Source: Elymus sibiricus | Lineage: Eukaryota > Streptophyta > Magnoliopsida > Poales > Poaceae | Direction: 5' to 3' | Assembly: GCA_039707655.1 (NCBI GenBank) | Contig: CM077676.1 | Location: forward strand, 190,212,936-190,276,935 | Length of the DNA stretch: 64,000 nucleotides | Shown: piece by piece, positions 21,159-31,577 of the stretch | Layout of the letters: every line of letters starts with the position of its first letter | Position numbering within the stretch: the stretch's first letter is position 1 | The notes under the pieces: model-generated | Told to the model about the DNA's origin: nothing | What the model saw: only the letters and a program-made list of their open reading frames with translations | Database searches by the model: none | Program-made: the position numbers and the translations under genes

Positions 21159-21701
21159 ATGCCGCCACGACGTCCGCCGTCGCCACCTCGGCGGTATCAT
21201 GGCGTTCGATTCCGATCGGGACGCTACGCCGCCGAGATCACCTGTAAGGGTGATCAGCTGTGGCTCGGGACTTTCAAGACCGCCGAGCTTGCCGCGCGCG
21301 CATACGAAGCGGTTGCTTGGATGCACGGCCGTAGCAGGTCTGATCTCAACTTCCCTGAGATTCCAGATGCAAAGACGGCGTTCTTTGTCGCCCCCCATTA
21401 CCGGATTTATTCCCGTGCGGAGGAGAAGGCTCGTCGGATACGGGCGATGGATGAGGAGGCCATGGCGGCTTACGCCGCGGCCAATCCCCATCTGGTGGCG
21501 GAGGAGATTCACTTCTATGCTAACAAAGAGAAGGAGCGGAGGAAGAAGGAGGATGAGGAGATAGATCGGATTATTTCCGAGCAAGTCGATAGGGATTTCG
21601 AGGAGATGGAGAGGGATGGCGTGTTCGACACATCCGATGATGAGGAGGAGGCAGGCTCTTCCAGCAGGAACGCGCTGCTCATTGACTCAGATAACGATTA
21701 G
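21159..21701 (+). CDS. AP2/ERF-domain protein carried in the CACTA element
   Basis: A 180-residue intact ORF with its ATG after an AT-rich stretch. Residues 13-66 form one AP2/ERF DNA-binding domain: YHGVRFR, GRYAAEI, LWLGTF, AARAYE, then DLNFPE, matching the 'YRG' and 'RAYD' elements of the family. The remaining 110 residues are charged (Glu/Lys/Arg-rich, probably helical) and end in an acidic stretch (DTSDDEEE) that could act as an activation domain. ERF proteins bind GCC-box or DRE promoter sites. The ORF lies between CACTA motif clusters and CACTA repeat arrays, so it is best read as cargo or a domesticated accessory gene of the transposon. The divergence 'YHG' for 'YRG' and 'RAYE' for 'RAYD' is mild. 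Expression is unknown. Confidence 0.78.
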   Translation: MPPRRPPSPPRRYHGVRFRSGRYAAEITCKGDQLWLGTFKTAELAARAYEAVAWMHGRSRSDLNFPEIPDAKTAFFVAPHYRIYSRAEEKARRIRAMDEEAMAAYAAANPHLVAEEIHFYANKEKERRKKEDEEIDRIISEQVDRDFEEMERDGVFDTSDDEEEAGSSSRNALLIDSDND

Positions 21702-21948
21702 TCCTGTTGTTATATGTATTAGTGATGTTGAACTATGTAGTAGTGATGATCTATGTAGTAGTAGTGTTGAAATGATGATGTATTAGTACTAGTGATGTTG
21801 AACTATGTGGTCGTTTAATGTTGATCTATATATGTAGTAGTTGTGTTGAAGTGATGACTGTTGTAGTGGTAGACTTGGGATGTTTGTCGGCGTACTTAAA
21901 GACTAGCTATCTGCTTCGTGTGTTGACTTTCAGTCCGACGTGGCTTTC

Positions 21949-23160
21949 ACTTGAGAGATGAGAGATTTTTCTCGAAGGAAGGATCCCGACTGTTGTCGTC
22001 GGAGGTCGTTTCACAACATCTCCTTCTCGAAGGCCTTGGTAACGCAGAAGGAGATGTGGTGAAACGACCATCACCGACAGTCGAACTACCAGTGAAGGGG
22101 TGTCCCCATATATACAAACACTTGAGAGATGTTATGTGAGGAATGATACCGACTGTTGTTGTATGGGGTCGTTCCGCTCCACCTGCTCCTCTATGACTTT
22201 GGTAAACCTTGGTAACGCATGACGAGAGATGGGGCGGAATGACCATCACCGACAATGGAAATACCAGATAGAGAGAGTGTGTCCACCATATATACAACCA
22301 TTTGAGAGATGAAAGTTGTCGAAGGGAGCCTTGACGAACTGAAAGTCAACCCACATGCCAAATAAACTAGTTATGTTAGGTCTGTTGTTATAGGTGGCCG
22401 GTCTTTCTCGTTCTTCATATGGGACGTGTTTGAGAGCATAATCCTTACAGAATGTTTTACTTCAAAGATGGCCTGATATGCAATTTGCACTTCCAATTCT
22501 TGTTCTTCCCATGCAGCTTGAGTGTGATACTTGTATTTTCACATGGGACGTGTTTGAGAGCATAATCCTTGGGTATTCCCTAATTAGAAAAAGTGAACAA
22601 TGTGTTGGTCATACTGTTAAGCTAGTTATATCTGATAGCTGAAGCCGTAAGGAGTAGTCCTTACTGCTTTTGCTATCAGATATAATTAGCTTAAGAGTAT
22701 CACCATCACATTGTCTACTTTTCCAATTAGGGAATACCCAAGGATTATGCTCTCAATCATTTTCCATGTGAAGATAGATGTATCACACTCAAGCAATCTC
22801 GGAAGAACAAGAATTGCAAGTGCAAATCTTCGCATGTCATGGATGGAAGAAGATAACAATTCATAACTTGATGACTCTCTTCTTTTATGATACATTCGTA
22901 ATGCACGATGAGCTCGCCCAGCTCGACCATCACCGAAAGTCGAATAGCAGTGAGAGTGTCCACTGTATATAGAACCACGTAAGAGATGAGAGTTGTGATC
23001 GACTTTTGAAGTTGACGGTCGATCTGTGTGAGCTCTTCTTGTTCCGCCTTGGTAATGCATGATGTGCTCACCTAGCTCGACCATCACCGAAAGTCGAAAT
23101 AGCAGTGAGAGAGTGTCCACCATATATACATTCACCTAAGAAATGAGAGTTTTTAGATCG
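21949..23160. repeat. Degenerate tandem array around 'ccatcaccga...gtcga...catatataca..gagagatg'
   Basis: Units beginning at '(c/t)ttgagagatg' or 'taagagatgag' are seen near 21950, 22121, 22301, 22979 and 23137. Each holds, in order, a Tyr-codon-free AT-rich part, 'ttggtaa.gca', 'cgaccatcaccga.a.tcga' and 'gtgtccac.atatata'. Spacing is about 155-180 bp. The middle of the array is replaced by a hairpin (22475-22835). Confidence 0.65.
22475..22835. repeat. Near-perfect hairpin: ~165-bp inverted arms, 32-bp loop
   Basis: Left arm 22475-22639 and right arm 22672-22835 are reverse complements with roughly 15% mismatches. They share 'gagcataatccttgggtat', 'ttgagtgtgata' and 'ttatatctgatagc'. The loop itself contains the smaller stem GTAAGGA/TCCTTAC. 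A third partial copy of the left arm ('gggacgtgtttgagagcata') lies at about 22423-22450. Confidence 0.8.
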
Positions 23161-23389
23161 ACTTTTGACGTTGATGATCGATCTGGGCGAGTTCATCCCG
23201 TGATAACTTGGTAACGCACGATGAATAGAATAGAAGTACTCTTTGATGTTTGATTCTTATATTATTTTTTCATCATGTCTTGAAAAGGTGATAGCACCGA
23301 TCGATCTCGCGGTTATGGCTTCCTACCATGACTGAACTTCTAGTAGGGTTGACTTCGCGGTCAAGGAGGAGCACGTCAGTGAGGAGTCT

Positions 23390-23600
23390 TTGGATGAGCT
23401 CCATAAGGCGCACCCCGAGCTCATCCTACTAAAGCATTTCCACGATATGTCCAAGAAGAATCCACCTACTAAGGAGAGCGAGGGCCCACCACATAAGGAG
23501 AGAGTTCAGCCGCCACGTAAGGAGAGAGTTCGGTTGCCACGTAAGGAGAGCCTTCCCCTGCCACTCAACATCATTCCAGACGATGCTTGCTCCTCCAATG
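23390..23600 (+). pseudogene. CACTA-associated ORF, 3' end cut by LTR insertion
   Basis: From ATG 23390 the frame encodes a hydrophilic protein with three near-repeats (PPHKERVQ, PPRKERVR, LPRKESLP), encoded by 27-bp tandem units at about 23489-23570. It is cut at 23601 by an LTR; the last few codons in the open frame are LTR sequence. Repeats of this type are seen in CACTA-encoded second proteins, but I cannot assign a function. Confidence 0.5.
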
Positions 23601-24163
23601 TGATGGGGAACGAAGCATGAAAATCAAAAAATTTCCTACGAACACCCAAGATCTATCTAGGAGAAGCATAGCAACGAGAGGCGAGAGTGTGTCTACATAC
23701 CCTCGTAGACCAAAAGTGGAAGCGTATATAACGCGGTTGATGTAGTCGTTCTCTTCGCGATCCGATCACGATCCAACCGATCTAGTGCCGAACGGACGAC
23801 ACCTCCGAGTTTAGCACACGTGCGGCTCGATGACGTCTCCTCCTCCTTGATCCAGCAAGAGAAGGCGGAGAAGTAGATGGGATCACAACCAGCACGACGG
23901 CGTGGTGGTGATGGTGGTGGTGGAGCACCGACAGCGCTTCACTAAGCGTCGTCGGGATGAGGCGATGGTGTAACGGGAGAGAGAGGGGCGCCCAGGGGCT
24001 GGTGTGTTGTTTGGGGTGCTCCCTCCTCTATATATTTAGGTGGACGGGCGTGGGGAACAGCCCCTCCAAGCCCTAGGGCGCAGCCAGGGGGGGGGGAGGA
24101 CTTGGACTCCAAGTCCAATCCTATTCCTACTAGGACTCCCCTTTTGAGGGCATATTTCCAACA
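23601..24163 (-). repeat. LTR-A1 (3' LTR of A), internally deleted
   Basis: It starts (plus strand) TGATGGGGAACG and ends CATATTTCCAACA. At 24142 'ggactcccctttt' runs straight into 'gagggcatatttcc', whereas LTR-A2 has about 1.2 kb between these points. A TATA element (minus, TAAATATATAGAGG) lies at about 24026-24040. Confidence 0.85.
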
Positions 24164-24176
24164 GTCTCCCACTTGC
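24164..24176 (-). other. Polypurine tract of A
   Basis: The minus strand reads GCAAGTGGGAGAC directly before the LTR TGTTGG. It is the priming site for plus-strand synthesis. The same sequence borders LTR-A2 (40511) and, with one change, LTR-B1 (31578). Confidence 0.7.
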
Positions 24177-24196
24177 ACTAGAGTCAATAATCTAGT

Positions 24197-24994
24197 TTAC
24201 ATTGTAATGAATCTAACACCCATGGAGTCCTGGTGCTGATTATGTTTTGCCCGTGGAAGAGGTTTAGTCAACGGGTCTGCTACATTCAGATCCGTATGTA
24301 CTTTGCAAAGTTCTATGTCTCCATCCTTAACATAATTACGAACGGACTTGAAACGGCGCTTGATGTGCTTGGTTCTCTTGTGAAACCTGAGCTCCTTGGC
24401 AATGGCAATAGCTCCAGTGTTGTCACAAAAGATAGTCATTGGATCCGATGCACTAGGTATTATACCTAGATCGGATATGAACTCCTTCATCCAGACTCCT
24501 TCTTGCGCTGCTTCCGAAGCAGCTATATACTCCGCTTCACATGTAGATCCCGCCACGACGCTCTGCTTGGAACTGCACCAACTGACCACTCCACCATTTA
24601 ATATAAATACGTATCCGGTTTGTGACTTAGAGTCATCCGGATCTGTGTCGAAGCTAGCATCGACATAACCCTTTACGACGAGCTCTTCGTCACCTTCATA
24701 AACGAGAAACATGTCCTTAGTCCTTTTCAGGTACTCCAGGATATTCTTGACCGCTGTCCAATGATCTACTCCTGGATCACTTTGGTACCTCCCTGCCAGA
24801 CTAATGGCAAGGCACACATCAGGTCTGGTACACAGCATGGCATACATTATAGAGCCTATGGCTGAAGCATAGGGAATGCCTTTCATCCTTTCTCTTTCTT
24901 CTGCCGTGATCGGGCTTTGAGTCTTACTCAACTTCACACCTTGCAATACAGGCAAGAATCCTTTCTTTGACTGATCCATTTTGAACTTCTTCAA
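24197..24994 (-). pseudogene. Copia RT C-terminus and RNase H (interior A)
   Basis: 265 codons covering the RT connection ('GIPYASAIGSIMYAM') and a full RNase H: YVDASFDTD, TGYVF.LNGG..SW.SSKQ, STCEAEYIA, CDNTGAIAIA and ADPLTK. The minus-strand polyprotein is broken at about 24995-25048, between this block and the RT block. It lies next to the 3' LTR, as in all copia elements. Confidence 0.88.
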
Positions 24995-25048
24995 AACTTT
25001 GTCAAGGTATGTGCTTTGTGAAAGTCCTATTAGGCGTCTTGATCTATC

Positions 25049-25684
25049 TCAATAGATTTTGATGCCCAATATATAAGCAGCTTCACCGAGGTCTTTCATT
25101 GAAAAACTCTTATTCAAATATCCTTTTATGCTTTCCAGAAATTCTATATCATTTCCAATCAACAATATGTCATCCACATATAATATTAGAAATGCTACAG
25201 AGCTCCCACTCACTTTCTTGTAAATACAAGCTTCTCCGAAAGTTTGTATAAAACCAAAAGCTTTGATCACCTCATCAAAGCGTATATTCCAACTCCGAGA
25301 TGCTTGCACCAGTCCATAGATGGATCGCTGGAGCTTGCATACTTTGTTAGCATCCTTGGGATCGACAAAACCTTCTGGTTGCATCATATACAATTCTTCC
25401 TTAAGAAACCCGTTAAGGAATGCCGTTTTGTCGTCCATTTGCCAGATCTCATAATCATAAAATGCGGCAATAGCTAACATAATTCTAACAGACTTAAGCA
25501 TCGCTACGGGTGAGAAAGTCTCATCGTAGTCAACCCCTTGAACTTGTCGGAAACCCTTTGTGACAAGTCGAGCCTTATAGACGGTGACATTACCATCATC
25601 GTCTGTCTTCTTCAAAAATCCATTTATTCTCAATGGCTTGCCGATCATCGGGCAAGTCCACCAAAGTCCATACTTTGTTCTCAT
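25049..25684 (-). pseudogene. Copia reverse transcriptase (interior A)
   Basis: Contains the RT motifs VDYDETFSPV, QMDDKTAFLNG and LYVDDILL. The residue after the catalytic Asp in the second motif is Asp here and Val in copy A' (QMDVKTAFL). It ends in a stop at 'GIKIY', before the RNase H block. The N-terminal side overlaps the integrase block in another frame, so a frameshift lies near 25600-25680. Confidence 0.86.
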
Positions 25685-26828
25685 ACATGGATCCTATCTC
25701 GGATTTCATGTCCTCAAGCCATTTGTTGGAATCCGGGCTCATCATAGCTTCTTCATAGTTCGTAGGTTCGCTGTTGTCTAACAACATGACTTCTAGGACT
25801 GGATTACCGTACCACTCTGGTGCGGAGTGTGTCCTGGTCGACCTACGAAGTTTAGTAGTAACTTGATCTGAAGTTTCATGATCATCATCATTAGCTTCTT
25901 CTCCGGTTGGTGTAGGCATCACGGGAACTGCTTTCTGTGATGTGCTACTTTCCAATTCGAGAGAAGGTACGATTACCTCATCAAGTTCTACTTTTCTCCC
26001 ACTCACTTCTTTCGAGAGAAACTCCTTCTCTAGAAAGGACCCATTCTTGGCAACAAAGATCTTGCCCTCGGATCTGTGATAGATGGTAAACCCAATGGCC
26101 TCTTTAGGGTATCCTATGAAGACGCACTTCTCTGCTTTGGGTTCGAGCTTATTAGGCTGAATCCTTTTGACATAAGCGTCGCATCCCCAAACTTTAAGAA
26201 ACGACAGCTTAGGTTTCTTGCCAAACCACAACTCATACGGTATCGTCTTAACGGATTTAGACGGTGCCCTATTTAACGTGAATGCGGCTGTCTCTAATGC
26301 ATAACCCCAAAATGATAGTGGCAAATCGGTAAGAGACATCATAGAACGCACCATATCCAATAGAGTACGATTACGACATTCGGATACACCATTACGCTGT
26401 GGTGTTCCAGGTGGCTTGAGCTGTGAAACAATTCCACAATGTCTTAAATGCATACCAAACTCGTAACTCAAATATTCACCTCCATGATCAGATCGTAGAA
26501 ATTTAATTTTCTTATTACGATGATTCTCCACTGCACTCTGAAATTCCTTGAACTTTTCAAAATTTTCAGACTTGTGTTTCATTAAGTAAGTATACACATA
26601 TCTACTCAAATCATCTGTGAAGGTAAGAAAATAACGATATCCACCGCGTGCTTCAACACTCATCAGACTGCATACATCGGTATGTATTATTTCCAATAAG
26701 TCACTTGCCCGCTCCATTGATCCGGAAAACGGGGTTTTAGTCATTCTGCCCATAAGGCATGGTTCACATGTCTCAAATGATTCATAATCAAGAGATTCCA
26801 AAAATCCATTGGCATGGAGTTTCTTCAT
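25596..26828 (-). pseudogene. Copia integrase (interior A)
   Basis: 410 codons. Part of the zinc-binding module (C-x2-C in 'TCEPCLMG') and the catalytic core HTDV, LRSDHGGEY and NGVSE are present, giving a D,D,E set. The copia GKKP motif region 'ELWFGKKPKLSF' follows, then the linker to RT. The upstream His pair lies beyond an in-frame stop near 26850. The cysteine in 'SECRNR' replaces the usual arginine. Confidence 0.86.
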
Positions 26829-28170
26829 GCGCTTTACACCAATATGACCTCAAGCAGCAGTGCCACAATCATGTGGTACTATCATCATTAACTTTGCATC
26901 TTTTGGCATTAATATTATGAACATCTGTATCACTACAATCGAGATTCAGTAAACCTTTCACAAAGGGTGCATGATCACGAAACATATTACTCATATAAAC
27001 AGAATAACCATTATTCTCTGACTTAAATGAATAACCGTCTTGCAATAGACAATATCCAGATATAATGTTTTATGCTCAACGCAAGCACCAAATAACCATT
27101 ATTTACGTTTAATACTAATCCCGAAGGTATTACGAGCGTGTCGATGGTGATCATATCAATCTTGGAGACACTTCCAACAGCCATCGTCACCTCGCCCTCA
27201 GCTAGTTTCTGTTACACCGCAGCTCCTGCTTCGAGTTACTAATATTAGCAACTGAATCGGTATCAAAATACCGAGACGCTACTACGAGCACTAGTGAGGT
27301 ACACATCAATAACATGTATATCAAATATACCTACGTTGACGTTGCCATCCTTCTTATCTGCCAAGTACTTGGGGCAGTTCCGCTTCGAGTGACCGTTCCC
27401 CTTATAAAAGTAGCACTCAGTCTTGGGTTTGGGTCAAGCATTGTGTTTCTCCATTGGAGCGGCAACTCTCTTGCCATTCTTGAAGTTTCCCTTCTTTCCC
27501 TTGCCCTTCTTGAAACTAGTGGTCTTGATTAACCATCAACACTTGATGCTCCTTCTTGATTTCTACCTTCACGGCCTTAAGCACCACGAATATCTCGGGG
27601 ATTGGTTACTCCATCCCTTGCATATTATAGTTCATCACAAAGCCCTTGTAGCTTGGTGGCAGTGACTGGAAAAACTCTGTCAACCGCTGTCTTATCTGGA
27701 AGATTAACTCCCACTTGATTCAAGCGATTGTAGCACCCAGACACTCTGAGCACATGCTCACTCACTGAGCTGTTCTCCTCCATCTTGCAGGCAAAGAACT
27801 TGTCAGAGGTCTTATACCTCTCAACATAGGCATGAGCCTGAAATACCAATTTCAGCTCTTGGAACATCTCATATGCTCTGTGGCGTTCAAAACGTCTTTG
27901 GGGCCTTGATTTCTAAGCCGTAAAGCATGGCGCACTGAACTATCGAGTAGTCATCAGAACATGCCTGCCAGACGTTCACAACATCCACAAACGACGCTAG
28001 AGGGGTTGGCACACCGAGCGATGCATCAAGGACATAATCCTTCTGTGCAGCAGTGATGACAATCCTCAGACTACGGACCTAGTCCGCATAATTGCTTACA
28101 ATATCTTTCAACTTAGTCATTCTCTAGGAACGTATTAAAAACAGGGAGCTACAGCGCGAGCTATTGATCT
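26829..28170 (-). pseudogene. Degenerate protease and gag of interior A
   Basis: Only fragments remain readable. 27867-27625 matches residues 100-180 of the gag in element C ('MFQELKLVFQ', 'KMEENSSVSEH'). The CCHC zinc-knuckle region lies near 27370-27420 but is out of frame. The normal gag start is not recognisable. Stops and frameshifts are shared with A'. Confidence 0.75.
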
Positions 28171-29436
28171 ACAACACAAATTTTGCAAAGACAATTAAGA
28201 CTAAGTTCACGATAATTTAGTTCAGTTAATCAAATTACTAATGAACTCCCACTTAAAACAACATCTCTCAAGTTGTCTAAGTGACACATGATCCAAATCA
28301 ACTAACCCATGTCCGATCATCACGTGAGATGGAGTAGTCATCAATGGTGAACATCTCCATGTTGATCATATCTACTATATGACTCATGTTCGACCTTTCG
28401 GTCTCCCATGTTCCGAGGCCATGTATGTACATGCTAGGCTCGGCAAGTTTAACCCAAGTATTCTGCATGTGTAAAACTGGCTTACACCCGTTGTATGCGA
28501 ACGTAGAGTCTATCACACCCGATCATCACGAGGTGCTTCGAAACTACGAAGTTTCGCAATGGTGCATACTTAGGGAGAACACAATTTCTTGAAATTAAGT
28601 GAAGGGATCATCTTATAATGCTACCGTCGTCCTAAGCAAAATAAGATGCATAAAAAGGATAAACATCACAAGCAATCAATATGTGACATGATATGGCCAT
28701 TATCATCTCGTGCCTTTGATCTCCATCTCCAAAGCACCGGCATGATCTCCATCATCACCGGCATGACACCATGATCTCCATCATCATGATCTGCATCATC
28801 ATGTCGTCACGTGGTCGTCTCGCCAACTATTGCTTCTACAACTATTGCTAACGCATAGCGATAAAGTAAAGCAATTATATGGCATTTAACAGTTGACTCG
28901 CAGGTCACACAATAAATTAAAGACAACCCTATGGCTCCTGCCGGTTGTCGCACTCATCGACATGCAAGTCGTGAACCTATTACAAAACATGATCATCTCA
29001 TACATCAACATATATCACATCACGTTTTGGCCATACCACATCACAACATGCCCTGCAAAAACAAGTTAGACGTCCTCTACTTTGTTGTTGCAAATTTTAC
29101 GTGGCTGCTATGGGCAAATAGCAAGAACCGTTCTTACCTATGCAAAGCCACAACGGTGATAATCAAGTTGCCTTTAAACCTTCTATAAGGACCGCCTTCG
29201 TCAAACTAGATTCAACTAAAGTAGGAAAGACAGACACCCGCTAGCCACCTTATGCAAAACAAGTTGCATGTTAGTCGGTGGAACCGGTCTCATGTGCGAG
29301 GACATGTAAGGTTGGTCCGAGCCGCATCATCCCACAATACCGCCGAATCCAAATAAGACAAGAGAGGTAAGAAATTTGAGTATCAACGCCCACAACTTTT
29401 GTGTTCTACTCATGCATATACATCTACGCATAGATC
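28171..29436 (-). other. 5' leader of A, up to the B insertion
   Basis: Non-coding. It matches the leader of element C (59641-60859) in opposite orientation. It includes a run of 'atgatctccatcatca' triplet-like repeats at about 28740-28800. It continues at 39062 after element B. Confidence 0.75.
29432..29436. repeat. Left TSD of element B
   Basis: AGATC here against AGACC at 39062-39066: a 5-bp duplication with one change. Confidence 0.6.
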
Positions 29437-31577
29437 TGTAGGGGAATGCAGCAGAAAACAAAAAATTTCTGACCTACGCACCAGCCCAGGACCACTATGG
29501 AGACTGCATACAAGATTTGATCTTTTCGTTACCGACTCGTAGCGCAGCGGAAGTAAAGTCGATGACGATCGGCGGTGCAGATCCCCGCAGCTAGGATTTA
29601 CAACCTCCCAACCGCGAGGATGTACCCCCCCATCTGCCCCTCGGATAGCCCTCCGGGAGGCGGTCGGATAGTCGCTTGGACGGTGTCGCGGACAGCCCTT
29701 CGGGAGGACCCTCATAACCCGGACGGTCACTCGGACAGCCCGTCGGGAGGACCCTCGAAACTCGGACAGTCACTCGGACAGCCCTTCGGGAGGCACTCTC
29801 GAACTAAGACCGAAACTACGATCTCTCTACAGAGTTGCACACATACAGTGTCATCTATCCGGCAGGGCTTCGCCGTCCAGAACTAGTTCCTGCCGGAACC
29901 AAGACAGCCTTTCGGCTCTACGAAACTATTTCGCTGGGAGGGACACAGAAGCCAGACAAGTCTATGGCATGTGTACGAGAGCAAGGATGAGGTTTGGAGA
30001 GCACCCCTCCACCTCTATTTATAGGAAAGCCAAGGGGTAAAGTTGGCATACAAAAATACCAAAAGTACCCCCACTTTATGTCTCACATAAAAGAATAAAA
30101 GGCAAAAAGGGATGGCATGTGGAGCTCCATGGAGGAGCCCCACCTTGGCCGGCCACCTCTAGGGGGGCCCCACATGGGGGTGCCTTGCTCCCCAATCCCT
30201 TCTAGAAGCCTTTTGGGAAATATCCTAAAAGGTGACTTTCCAAAAAAATATTCATAAAGTGATTTTCACTATTCACGGAACCAATTTTCCGCGACCGTTA
30301 AATCCGAAAATATTTCTGTGGGTCTTAGAATAATTCCAGTACCCACTAAAATGATTTTGGATTCGTTCCGAAACAATTTCGGATTAGTGATTTTCATCTG
30401 CGAAAAGCAACCAAATCGGTTCCGGCAGCTCCGGAACATTTCCGGTTTTTATCCCGGAAAATTCCCAGAAGTTTCCAGAACACTTCTGGCATCCTCCAAG
30501 AATTTCCAGGCGTGTGCCAAAACCAATTTGACTTAATGGTATCCCCTGAAACAACTTTTCAGTTTTACCGGAACTATTCTGATGTCCTCTCCGGAACGTT
30601 TCCGTTGCGTCCGAAACTTTTCCGGTGATTTTCTCTTAGACTCCCTATCTAGTATTCAGCAGATAGATGACCCTTAAGCGTGTGACCCTATAGGTTCGGT
30701 GAAGTATAGGCATGACCCGGAACACTTTCCGATCAATGATCAACATCGGAGCCGTGGACACCCATATTGACACCTAGACCCACACGAATGAATATTCGAG
30801 TGAACCTCCAGTTGCCGTGTGCTATTCCTGTTGCTTCGCGGTATGTTACAAATACCCGAGGTGAGAATCATCGGCATCCCCGTGGATCAACACTTGTCCA
30901 CAATGCCAGTTACCTCGTTACCGGTTTTGTTCTCTTTTCTCGTTTCCGTGTTCCGGCATCCCTGTGATTAAATCACAATGTGTCTAGCCAGACAATGATG
31001 GATACCGTAACACCGAGAGGGCCCAGAGATATCTCTCCATCGTCGTTGGAGCAAATCCCAATCTTGAGCTATCAAGTTACTTGACATACTTTTCCATGAA
31101 CCCGTAAGCCGCCGTAATAGCCACCCATTTACGGATGACGTTTAACAAACCCCAAAGTTCATGAAGCAAGCATGAAGAAACTCGATACTCTCATGGTCTA
31201 AGGAATTATGCAAATGTAAACTTTCTCTGTGTTATTAACCATTAACTTGTGACGAGTGTATCTCACAGCATAACATCAATTCGGGTCGATTCAACACAAG
31301 TGTTCTCCTAACATTGTGCCCTCAAAGTTGCCGGCATAGTCATGCCCATGATCAGGAAAACAGAACCATCATGCAACACTTGAGCTAGTCTTAGAGGCCA
31401 GACTAGGAATACATTTTACCGTTTATTATTCCACACGTGCATATGAGTCTTCCTCCGAGCCTCGTGGTTATTGCAGACTCGAGAACCATAGCAGTTATAG
31501 CATGGAACATAAACATAATTATGAACATGGAGATAAATAATAACATTTATTATTGCCTCTAGGGCATATCTCCTATA
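29437..31577 (-). repeat. LTR-B1 (3' LTR of B, 2141 bp)
   Basis: Plus-strand limits are TGTAGGGGAATG...CTCCTATA; the final CA has become TA. It contains a ~43-bp tandem repeat (cggacagcccttcgggagg...) in about three units at 29690-29800. Confidence 0.85.

Larger units (their letters stand above)
18222..23600 (+). mobile_element. CACTA (En/Spm) transposon, left part, interrupted at 23601
   Basis: The end reads CATTACTGGAAAAATCGCC, a one-base variant of the Triticeae CACTA terminus CACTACTGGAAAAA. It is followed at once by dense subterminal motifs of the form (T)GCCGAGT...ACTCGGCAA in both orientations. Similar clusters recur at 19106-19285 and 20378-20545. The body carries GC-rich duplications, an AP2/ERF ORF, a minisatellite-like array and a tail ORF with Lys/Arg-Glu-Arg repeats. 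No TNP2-type transposase was recognised, so this is probably a non-autonomous or deleted copy. The right end must lie beyond the nested retrotransposons, outside the window. Confidence 0.75.

Noticed and set aside
23942..24187. 81-codon minus-strand ORF within LTR-A1
   Set aside because: Spans the LTR/polypurine junction and has no counterpart in LTR-A2 or LTR-C coding terms.
29690..29830. Regularly spaced 43-bp repeats considered as a CRISPR-like array
   Set aside because: Units are contiguous with no unique spacers, lie within an LTR and recur in the other LTR; this is a minisatellite in a plant retrotransposon.
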